Positions 8,394 to 16,196 of a stretch of DNA of 27,249 bases are shown piece after piece. The translations under genes and the position numbers were made by a program. The stretch comes from Syntrophaceae bacterium UBA4810 (GTDB taxonomy: Bacteria; Desulfobacterota; Syntrophia; Syntrophales; Smithellaceae). Numbering within the stretch: the stretch's first letter is position 1; each line of letters begins with the position of its first letter. The DNA lies in assembly GCA_002402545.1 (NCBI GenBank), contig DHGA01000042.1, forward strand, positions 1 through 27,249. The letters run 5' to 3'. The notes beneath the pieces were generated by a model, which saw only the letters and a list, made by a program, of their open reading frames with translations, searched no databases and was not told the origin of the DNA.

Positions 8394-10775
8394 GTGCCGC
8401 AATATTCGCAAAAGATAATTGAGCTTCTGCGCGTAGATTATCCCGACCTTTCCGCCTGGACGATAATCTGCGCCAATGACAGGGCAGTAGATCCGGTGCA
8501 GCATTATATACACAGCCGGTTGGGCGGGATTATGCCGCGTGTGGAAAGTGTTGACGCATACATTACAGGAAAAATAAGCGGCAAACTGAAACTGCATCCA
8601 GTAGCGGGCGATGAGCAACTATTATTATTTATTGAGTTTCTGGCTCAGAGATTTCCGGATGAGCCGTATCCTGCCCGGCGCGCCGCCCATCTCTTGCCGT
8701 TGCTTCTAAAGCTGGCGGAATACAACATCGGCCGCAAGACAATATTCGGCACGGAGCGCTTTACCGAGGATGAATGGAACAGGTTAGAAGATTATCTGGA
8801 AATAGCGCAGGCTTTCCGCAAATGGCTTTCCAAGAAAAATCTGTTTTTGACGGAGCTGGAATTATCACTGCTTGAGAGTGTAACTCCAGCGGAAAAGGAA
8901 GTATTTATCGGGCTTCCCGCGATGACGCCCGTTACGGAACGCTTTTATAGAAAGATAAGCAGGGAGAGACTATTTATTGATCCGCCGCTTTTTGGAGCTG
9001 TTTTATCCGCTTTAGAGACACTTCCCTTTGATTCGGCGAAGAATCTGGTTTTGTCTTTCCGTGGAGAAATAAAAAGTGGCGACGGAAATGATATTGATCT
9101 GATATCGCTGGAAGGTCTGCATGCACTGGCTGACCTGGTGACGCTCGAAGTATCCTCATTTCTTGATGAACGTTCAGAAAATGAACAGTTGATGATATAT
9201 CTCCTTGATGAATCGCTCACACCAATGCTCTGGAACAGAGCGCTGCGCCATTTTGGCAATGCCGTAAACCTAGCCGTCTGGCTTCCTTTTGCAACTACAG
9301 CGGCGGCAAGAAGGTTGCTGGCCGAAATAGAAAAAGCTAAAAATTCCGGACACGCGCCTGATTTCAAAAAATTTTCTGCGGCCTGCGCCATGGAGCTTAC
9401 CAAAAACGCGGGAAATTATGTGCGCGAGGAGTGCGAGGCGCTGGAGGCGGCAATATCTTTTTCCACCGTCCTTGATGAATGGAAAGACAGGCTGGGGCGC
9501 AATTTGTCCGATGCCGCGGAAATTTTCATCCAGGCAAAAAAATTCCGCGTTACAGGAAGCAGGTCGGCGCCGGTGCAGGTGGTCGGTTTCGGCCATGTTT
9601 CGGGCGAGAAATTCAGCAGGGGACTTATTCTTTCTCTCGATAGCGGTATTTTTCCCAGTCAGCCGTACGAGGGGCCTTTCATCAATCCGGTGCATATCCC
9701 GCAGTTGAGAAAAAGCGTTTTTGAATATGAGGATCTTGTTTTCCGGCAGATTCTGGCTCAGGGCGAAAAAATCAAGATAGTCGCGGTAAACGATATAATC
9801 AGGGAAAGAACGCCCAGTTACTACATAAGCCTGCTGGCGCAGGAATTCGCCAGGACGGTTAAGGCGAAAGCTTTTAAAAAATCTCCACCGGCCATGAAAA
9901 AAGCGGGAAAACCCGTGATAAATATTGATGACCATCTGAGAAACAAGCTAAAGGATTTCACCTATTCATATTCGAGTCTCAGCAAGATACTGGCCTGTCC
10001 GTTTTTGTTTTACCATCAATATATTCTGAAAATTAAACCTCCTTCATTTATGGATGACAAAGAGAAAATCAACATGCGGATGGGGGAATTTGTACATGAA
10101 TATTTGCGGCAGATGGCAAGCAGCAAAGATAAATTCGATGCATGGGAAAAGCTTTTTGATAGAATGTGGGAAAGCAAAGGAAACGCCGCTATTCGAAATA
10201 TTCCCGGTATAGATATATACATGCTCAATGCGAAAATATTTTTACGGGAAATTTATGAGGATGAGAAAAAGGCGGGCGAGCGCGTGGTTTTCGCCGATAA
10301 CGCGCTGGCAAGCGAAAAAGAATTTCACGGCACTCTTCGCGGAGAATATAAGATAACCGGCCGTGTGGATAGGCTGGCAAGCATCGACGGACGCACGGAA
10401 ATAATTGATTTTAAGTACTCGAAAAAGCACGGAAAATATGAGTTTCCCGCAAGAAAAACCGTACGGCAGCGATTTCAGGAAAAGGGCATTCTTCATCCTG
10501 CGGCGCAGCTTATTATTTATCAATATTTCAATAAGGCACAGGCCGCGAGTTTTTATTTCCTGAAGGAACCTACCCAAGAGCGGCAAATCCAACTGCCGGA
10601 GAACGAAAGCGAGGAAGCGAAGGATTTGATGGTGGCGATCAAGGAGCGTCTGGATGAGATTGTCGGCGGTGATGAACTATTACCCGCGCATGATTGCGGC
10701 GAGTGCGAATATTGTCAATATCAGGCTTTGTGCGGCAGAGAAGATTATTACAAAGCCACGCGGAGAAATAGCTAA
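8394..10775 (+). CDS. addB: AddB-like subunit of the AddAB helicase-nuclease, PD-(D/E)XK nuclease with Fe-S staple
   Basis: This 793-residue protein is the partner of the next gene in processing DNA double-strand ends for recombination. The N-terminal two thirds are an inactivated helicase-like fold with no Walker A lysine visible (ASFYF or SAWTIICANDR in its place). The C-terminal nuclease domain starts at YSYSSLSKILACPF and carries GRVDRLASIDGRTEIIDFKYS, with Asp672 and Lys674 as the nuclease pair. Four cysteines, Cys535 and Cys771/774/780 (CxxCxxxxxC), match the 4Fe-4S staple of Bacillus AddB in kind and spacing. I chose GTG 8394 because GGGGG lies 5-9 bases upstream; a TTG at 8382 is in frame but overlaps that site. 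The protein is shorter than B. subtilis AddB (about 1,160 residues). Its TAA shares a base with the addA ATG. Confidence 0.85.
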   Translation: MPQYSQKIIELLRVDYPDLSAWTIICANDRAVDPVQHYIHSRLGGIMPRVESVDAYITGKISGKLKLHPVAGDEQLLLFIEFLAQRFPDEPYPARRAAHLLPLLLKLAEYNIGRKTIFGTERFTEDEWNRLEDYLEIAQAFRKWLSKKNLFLTELELSLLESVTPAEKEVFIGLPAMTPVTERFYRKISRERLFIDPPLFGAVLSALETLPFDSAKNLVLSFRGEIKSGDGNDIDLISLEGLHALADLVTLEVSSFLDERSENEQLMIYLLDESLTPMLWNRALRHFGNAVNLAVWLPFATTAAARRLLAEIEKAKNSGHAPDFKKFSAACAMELTKNAGNYVREECEALEAAISFSTVLDEWKDRLGRNLSDAAEIFIQAKKFRVTGSRSAPVQVVGFGHVSGEKFSRGLILSLDSGIFPSQPYEGPFINPVHIPQLRKSVFEYEDLVFRQILAQGEKIKIVAVNDIIRERTPSYYISLLAQEFARTVKAKAFKKSPPAMKKAGKPVINIDDHLRNKLKDFTYSYSSLSKILACPFLFYHQYILKIKPPSFMDDKEKINMRMGEFVHEYLRQMASSKDKFDAWEKLFDRMWESKGNAAIRNIPGIDIYMLNAKIFLREIYEDEKKAGERVVFADNALASEKEFHGTLRGEYKITGRVDRLASIDGRTEIIDFKYSKKHGKYEFPARKTVRQRFQEKGILHPAAQLIIYQYFNKAQAASFYFLKEPTQERQIQLPENESEEAKDLMVAIKERLDEIVGGDELLPAHDCGECEYCQYQALCGREDYYKATRRNS

Positions 10776-13570
10776 TGAAAAGTATTCTGCTTAAAGCTTC
10801 GGCGGGTTCTGGAAAAACGACAAAACTGACCCAAGAGGTGTTCCGTAGAATCCTCATCGGTGGCAAGTTTATCGCCGCTCTGACCTTCACCCGCGCCGCT
10901 ACTACCGAGATGCGCACCCGCATCATGAAAGAGATTGCAGAAAAAATGGAATTGCCTCTGCTGGAGCGCCTGCGGCTGATTATGGAAGCGGGACGTGTCG
11001 GTTATTCAACAATTGATTCCTTTTTCTATCGTCTTTTTGTTGCCGCCGGATCGGTAACCGGCTTTGTGCCGCAGCTCGCGGATGAAAAAGCGCAGACAGA
11101 ACTGCTGCGCGAAATAGAAACAGTATTTCGAGACCGAGTAAGACAAAGCCCTCGGGCGGATAAAATAATTATCGCGGCCAGAATTTTAAGAACGGACATA
11201 GACACGCTTTGGGAGCCACTGGCTGATGAACAGACCATCGAACGATGCCTTATGGATAGAGAAAGACTTGCTGACCTTGATAATCTGATGAGGGAAAATG
11301 GTGTGTTAAAAAATAAACTCGCAGCGATTGCGGAAAAAGCCGCGGTTCTGTCCGATCAGGTTGCGCCTGCCGTAAAAAATAGAGCTATTAATTATTTAGA
11401 CGATTACGATAATTTTATATCCAAAACGGCTGCCTCTCATGCCGATCTGGAAGATTACACGAGCCTGGGTAAAAATATTAAGTGGGATGAAAAACCATAC
11501 GAGCAACTAAACATAATATTTAAAGAATACCGAAAAGTAGCCGAGAAGCTAGCTGTCAACAAGGCGCTCCTCAGAGAACTGGCTGTGGCTTCTCTTTGCG
11601 AATTGTATCTGGAGGCAGCCGAGGAGGTAAAAAAAGAGAAGGGACGGATATTATTCCACGATGTCCGCCGAAACCTTCTTGCTTTAGACGAAGAAGCATC
11701 AGGGGAACGCCCGAAACTTATGAGCCAATTGTTTTCGCTGGGGCTTGACCGCACGGAACATCTGCTTATTGATGAATTTCAGGATACATCGAAAGGTGAT
11801 ATCCAGATATTGATGCCATTGATTGACGAGATTTTATCCGGAAGCGGTGAACGCGGCGAGAGGTCTTTTTTCGCGGTGGGCGATTGGAAGCAGATGATTT
11901 ACGGCTGGCGCGGCGCGGATCGAGAAGCGCTGGAAGAAGCAATCGGCAGATACATCACAAACAAAGTAATCACTGAAGATTCGCTTGCCTACAACTATCG
12001 CAGCACGCCGCTGCTTATTTCTTTTTTTAACGAACTTGTCGGTCATCTTTATGAAGGAAAAGAAAAAAAGGAAACACAAAAGCCGCCCGATGAATTAGAG
12101 TCTTTTGACGGCGCGACGGAAGTGAATCTTGTGGAACTGGAAAAAGACGGCGCTTCGGAAGCATCTTTTTATCCCGCGATGGTTGAATACTTGAAGAAAA
12201 AAAAGGAAGAATGTGGATGCGCCTGGGGCGAGATGGCTGTGCTGGCTTTAACGAACAATCATGTTCAGAAGATAGAAGCCGAGCTTTTAAAAAGCGGCAT
12301 CGGCGTGGCGGCGGTAAAAGGCAGACAGCTTCTTTCCACGCAAGAAGGGGTGGCGGTAATGCTTTTTATTACCGCTGTTCTTTGTGAGGATGAGACGCAA
12401 TTTATCACCTCAGCGGCGGACTCTATATTGTGGAAGAAAATATTAATAGATATCAATGATATACAAACGAAATTTACACAGGAATATCCCCGTCCCTATG
12501 GGCTGATGGCTGTCAGCCGCGCCATTGAGCTACTGCGCGGAAAAGTATCTGCGAACATACTGGATATCTGGCAGGATGAAGCGCAGGCTTTTTTTACAGA
12601 AGGCGGCGCCGACGTGGATGAATTTATGCTGCGGATGTTCAATGTCCGCTTCAACATAAAAGTGCCGGAAGCGGAAAAAAGCGAGAACATCAAGGTTGAT
12701 ACCATTCATGGGACAAAAGGGCTTCAGTTTAATCATGTATTTGTATTTTGGAATGAAGAAGAAAGAGGAGCTCCGTTTTACCTGGAATCGGAAAAATGTC
12801 ATGTGCAGTTTTCCAGACCGGAGATTAAATTTCTAGAAGCAAGCGATTCGGATATCGCGAGGGAGATCATCAGTAATTACCAGGAAAATCTAAAACGTCT
12901 GCGCCGTGAAAGAGCGAATGTTTTTTATGTTGCCGCTACAAGAGCAGTAAGAACGCTGACGGTATTTCTGCCGGAAAAAAAGGATGAAAATTATAAGCCC
13001 GTTCATCAGGCAGTGCTGAACGCATTTTCTTGTTTCGCGCCGGAGGGCAGCAAAAAAGAGATATGTTCATCTTCGCGCGTGAAGAAAAAAATTGAAAACA
13101 TAGCAATGCAGGATGTGCCCGTAAAGCGCGCTGAAGAGCCGGGAAAATACGGCGATATTGATCCTACATTGTTGTCAAACAATATCAAAACAGGTATTAT
13201 GCGTGGTGAGCGACTGCATTGCTGGCTGGCAAAGGTTGTTGATCGCAGCCCGTTGCCTCCTCCCGGAGAACTGAATAAAGAAGACTATAAAACTGCTATC
13301 CTGTTTCTGGAAAGAGAAGATGTATCAAAGATAATCTTCCGGCCGGGGAAAGTTTACGCGGAACAGCAGATATCGGATAAAGAAAATTTCGGCATCGTGG
13401 ACAGAATGATTGTGGCCGATAACCTGGTCACCATTATTGATTATAAATCCGGTTCGATGAGGGGATTAAGGCAAAAATACGAGGAACAACAGAGGCGTTA
13501 TACCAAAATTATGAAATCTCTCTATCCGCAAAGAAACGTTGAATATTACATTCTTCAGATAGACATTTGA
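10775..13570 (+). CDS. addA: AddA-like UvrD/Rep superfamily helicase-nuclease
   Basis: A 931-residue ATP-driven 3'-5' DNA helicase with a C-terminal nuclease, working with AddB. Superfamily-1 motifs appear in order: Walker A ASAGSGKTT (residues 8-16), motif Ia TFTRAATTEMRTR, Walker B LLIDEFQDTS (Asp333, Glu334), motif III WKQMIYGWRGADRE, motif IV NYRSTP, motif V VDTIHGTKGLQFNHVFV and motif VI VFYVAATRAVRTL. The nuclease has VDRMIV (Asp876) and IIDYKSGS (Asp889, Lys891). It is shorter than B. subtilis AddA (about 1,230). The ATG overlaps the addB stop by one base (TAATG), implying coupled translation. Its last 75 codons are repeated 7 kb downstream at 20399-20623 (see repeat entries). Confidence 0.92.
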   Translation: MKSILLKASAGSGKTTKLTQEVFRRILIGGKFIAALTFTRAATTEMRTRIMKEIAEKMELPLLERLRLIMEAGRVGYSTIDSFFYRLFVAAGSVTGFVPQLADEKAQTELLREIETVFRDRVRQSPRADKIIIAARILRTDIDTLWEPLADEQTIERCLMDRERLADLDNLMRENGVLKNKLAAIAEKAAVLSDQVAPAVKNRAINYLDDYDNFISKTAASHADLEDYTSLGKNIKWDEKPYEQLNIIFKEYRKVAEKLAVNKALLRELAVASLCELYLEAAEEVKKEKGRILFHDVRRNLLALDEEASGERPKLMSQLFSLGLDRTEHLLIDEFQDTSKGDIQILMPLIDEILSGSGERGERSFFAVGDWKQMIYGWRGADREALEEAIGRYITNKVITEDSLAYNYRSTPLLISFFNELVGHLYEGKEKKETQKPPDELESFDGATEVNLVELEKDGASEASFYPAMVEYLKKKKEECGCAWGEMAVLALTNNHVQKIEAELLKSGIGVAAVKGRQLLSTQEGVAVMLFITAVLCEDETQFITSAADSILWKKILIDINDIQTKFTQEYPRPYGLMAVSRAIELLRGKVSANILDIWQDEAQAFFTEGGADVDEFMLRMFNVRFNIKVPEAEKSENIKVDTIHGTKGLQFNHVFVFWNEEERGAPFYLESEKCHVQFSRPEIKFLEASDSDIAREIISNYQENLKRLRRERANVFYVAATRAVRTLTVFLPEKKDENYKPVHQAVLNAFSCFAPEGSKKEICSSSRVKKKIENIAMQDVPVKRAEEPGKYGDIDPTLLSNNIKTGIMRGERLHCWLAKVVDRSPLPPPGELNKEDYKTAILFLEREDVSKIIFRPGKVYAEQQISDKENFGIVDRMIVADNLVTIIDYKSGSMRGLRQKYEEQQRRYTKIMKSLYPQRNVEYYILQIDI
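13346..13570 (+). repeat. Direct repeat, copy 1: 3' end of addA
   Basis: These 225 bases (the last 74 codons and the stop of addA) recur in the same orientation at 20399-20623, an offset of 7,053 bases. A codon-by-codon comparison by hand gives 21 base differences in 222 (about 90% identity), 14 silent codon changes and 5 replacements. Weaker similarity seems to reach back to a shared AGAGAAG (13313-13319 and 20367-20373), with one base of indel. The two copies enclose the trehalose genes. Confidence 0.92.
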
Positions 13571-13648
13571 TTGCATCTCAAAGTTTATTTATTGTTTTTC
13601 AAAATTATAAAAATCTCTTCGTTATTATGAATTGCAAACAAGAAATAG

Positions 13649-15862
13649 TTATTTGCTTTTTTTGATTTTAATTATTAGCTTGAGCAAGTCCAGAACTTCG
13701 CGATTATTGCGTAAATTAAACTTTGCGTAAGATTGTGTCAGTCCTACACGGATTGAATAGGCAGTCTCCGGGAGTGTTTTGAAAAGGAATTCATCCGTCC
13801 AACCATCTCCTATGGCCATTATAAAATCATGCTTATTTTTCGAGACCCAACGCGCTCCGGCATTGCTTTTGTTAACGTCCGTATTTGTGATTTCAATTAC
13901 TTTATCTCCCTGCATTACCTGAATTTCCATGTTCGCGGTAAGATTCACTAAATAGTCGATGAGCTCTTTCGCGATTAGCGACCCGATGTCTGCGTCAGCT
14001 TTACGATAGTGCCAAACAATTGAGTATTCTTTTTCTTCAATAAAGGAACCAGGTAACCTATCGGTGTAAATCTCAAGAAGAGGCTTTATTTGCTCTTTCC
14101 ATTCATTTGCCATCGGTTTAATTATATCCCATTTTTTGTTATCGCCTCTAAGCCATATGCCGTGTTCCGCTATCAATCCAATGTCCAGTGCGCCAAACCA
14201 TTTTTCCAGCGTACTTTTGTCTCTGCCGCTGGTTAAAACAATTTCAGTTGCTTTGTCCGCGGAAAGATTTTCTAATATATTTAAAATTATTTTGTTTGGT
14301 TTGGCTTTTTGGTGGTTTTCCGAATAAGGGACAAGAGTGCCATCATAATCCAAAAATATAAGCCTTTTTTGGGATATTATAAAATCTTTAATAAGTTGTT
14401 TGCGTGAGGTTGGCCCTAATATTTTTGAAAGAAAATTATTCTTCTCTTTTTTGAGTAAAAGAAGTTCTTTGATAAAATCCTGAGCCCATCTTCTTACATC
14501 GTAAGTAGCCAGACGTTTTTGCAGGGCGGAATTGCGCTTTATCTGTTCTTCATGCGGCATATCCATAGCTTTTTCCAAAGCCTCTACTATTTCTTCAATA
14601 TTATTGGGATTCATTATAATGGCTTCGCCCATTTCTTTGGCGGCGCCTGTCATCTCACTGAGAATTAAAACACCTGTTTTATCTTTTTTAACACTAACAA
14701 ATTCCTTCGCAATCAGGTTCATACCGTCTCTTAATGGCGTAATCAATGCTACGTCGCTGACGCTATAAAGGGCGACTAATGGGTTAAAGGGCAAAGATTT
14801 ATACTGATATAATATAGGTGTCCAGTTAACGTTTCCATACTTACCGTTAATATTTCCGGCGAGAGCGTCTATCTGTTTTTTCATTTCCTGGTAATGTTCC
14901 ACTCCGATTCGTGAGGGTACAACAATTAGCACCAGAATAACTTTTTCTCGCCATTTAGAATTATTTTCCAGAAAAGTATTGTAGGCCTGCAAACGGTTGA
15001 GGATGCCTTTTGTATAATCAAGACGGTCGATAGAAAGAATGACTTTAAAATGCCCTAACGTTTTGTTTAGCTCTTTTTTACGCTTATGTACTTCTTTTGT
15101 GCCGGCGGCATTATGATATTTATCAAAATCTATACCCATGGGGAAGGTGTCCGCTTTAATAATATGGTCATTGATAATTATTTTACCCATATTATGCTCG
15201 TAACCCAAAATACGGTGAACACAGTGCAGAAAATATTGAGTATAATCATGCGTGTGAAAGCCGACAAGATTAGCGCCAAGAAGGCCGTTTAAAATATCAG
15301 TACGCCATTTTTCTGGCAGAAGGCGAAAGATTTCAAAGTGGGGGAAAGGAATATGCAGAAAAAACCCAATAGGGTTTTTTATCTTTTTTCGCAACATCTC
15401 CGGAAGGAGCATTAGGTGATAGTCATGTATCCAAACAATATCGTCTGGTCTGACAACTTCCATTACGGCGTCAAAAAATATCTCGGTTGTTTTTCGATAG
15501 CTATTCCAATACTCTTCGTCATAGATGGTGTAAGAAGTAAAATAATGAAAAAGTGGCCAGATGGTATTATTGCAAAAGCCATGATAAAATTTATCCATGT
15601 ATTTTTCGGTGATGAAAACGGGGTATGAATCATAACCAGCCAGCAATTTATTTCTGATTTCATTCTTTTTTTTATCCGCGACAGCTATGCCCGGCCATCC
15701 AACCCAAACATAATTATTTTCCACGCATGAAGAGCTTTTCAGGGAATCCAAATAAACGCTCAAACCGGAGACGAGCCCTCCGGCACTCTTCTGAAATTTA
15801 TATAATCCCTGTTTTTCTGTTATCGTGATAGGTAGTCTATTAGAGACAACCAATAACCTCAT
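13649..15862 (-). CDS. otsAB: Bifunctional trehalose-6-phosphate synthase/phosphatase (GT20-HAD fusion)
   Basis: A 737-residue two-domain enzyme that should make trehalose from UDP-glucose (or ADP-glucose) and glucose-6-phosphate and then remove the phosphate. Residues 1 to about 480 are a GT20 synthase: RLLVVSNRLPIT, KSAGGLVSGL, WVGWPG, VWIHDYHLMLLPEMLR, GFFLHIPFP, GFHTHDYTQYF, DRLDYTKGI and TPLRDGMNLIAKEF. The rest is a HAD phosphatase: FLDYDGTLVP (Asp505, Asp507), LTSGRD, EHGIWLR and MAIGDGWTDEFLF. I start at ATG 15862 rather than 15889, because GAGGGC lies directly upstream and the family begins MRLLVVSNR. It is convergent with addA (78 bases apart) and the last gene of the minus-strand trehalose block, but 334 bases from GH65, so it probably has its own promoter. 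Confidence 0.93.
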   Translation of the reverse strand: MRLLVVSNRLPITITEKQGLYKFQKSAGGLVSGLSVYLDSLKSSSCVENNYVWVGWPGIAVADKKKNEIRNKLLAGYDSYPVFITEKYMDKFYHGFCNNTIWPLFHYFTSYTIYDEEYWNSYRKTTEIFFDAVMEVVRPDDIVWIHDYHLMLLPEMLRKKIKNPIGFFLHIPFPHFEIFRLLPEKWRTDILNGLLGANLVGFHTHDYTQYFLHCVHRILGYEHNMGKIIINDHIIKADTFPMGIDFDKYHNAAGTKEVHKRKKELNKTLGHFKVILSIDRLDYTKGILNRLQAYNTFLENNSKWREKVILVLIVVPSRIGVEHYQEMKKQIDALAGNINGKYGNVNWTPILYQYKSLPFNPLVALYSVSDVALITPLRDGMNLIAKEFVSVKKDKTGVLILSEMTGAAKEMGEAIIMNPNNIEEIVEALEKAMDMPHEEQIKRNSALQKRLATYDVRRWAQDFIKELLLLKKEKNNFLSKILGPTSRKQLIKDFIISQKRLIFLDYDGTLVPYSENHQKAKPNKIILNILENLSADKATEIVLTSGRDKSTLEKWFGALDIGLIAEHGIWLRGDNKKWDIIKPMANEWKEQIKPLLEIYTDRLPGSFIEEKEYSIVWHYRKADADIGSLIAKELIDYLVNLTANMEIQVMQGDKVIEITNTDVNKSNAGARWVSKNKHDFIMAIGDGWTDEFLFKTLPETAYSIRVGLTQSYAKFNLRNNREVLDLLKLIIKIKKSK

Positions 15863-16196
15863 TATGCCCTCACTATAAAATATGTTCAAAAATGAACGGT
15901 GAAAAAAATAAATTTCTATCCATTGCCGAGTGATAAAAGTTTGAAAATATTTTCAGTCTAAATTCAGAATGAGTTTTGGTTTCAATTGCCGTAATATTAT
16001 GAATAACGATTTGAAGTTTTGTTTACATACTATTTAAAAAAATTCATGTCAACAAAAGATTGTCATTTAAAACACTAAGTGAATAAATTCAAATTAAGGT
16101 ATCGCGCCGTAAATTGTTATCATATTAATGGTGACATGCGTGAAAAAATGCGCGGTGATTATTATCTTAAAAGCGGCAATTCACCTATTTATTTTA
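15863..16196. other. AT-rich intergenic region between otsAB and GH65
   Basis: These 334 bases separate the GH65 stop from the otsAB start. They are markedly AT-rich and contain no convincing ORF. A candidate sigma-70-type promoter for otsAB is the only regulatory element I can point to. There is no clear terminator for the GH65 gene. Confidence 0.6.
16024..16052 (-). promoter_or_regulatory. Candidate sigma-70 promoter for otsAB
   Basis: On the minus strand, a perfect -35 box TTGACA (16052-16047) is followed after 17 bases by TATGTA (16029-16024), a 3/6 match to the -10 consensus. It sits about 160 bases before the otsAB start in an AT-rich gap. The perfect -35 and ideal spacing speak for it; the poor -10 could mean weak or activator-dependent expression. 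Confidence 0.4.

Noticed and set aside
9270..9935. 221-codon minus-strand ORF inside addB
   Set aside because: It is antisense to well-supported addB sequence, is rich in Arg/Phe as expected from a shadow frame, and has no family features.
13571..13648. Terminator between addA and otsAB (GCAAA…TTTGC followed by seven T)
   Set aside because: The stem is only 5 bp with a 13-base loop and overlaps the otsAB stop. It is too weak to call.
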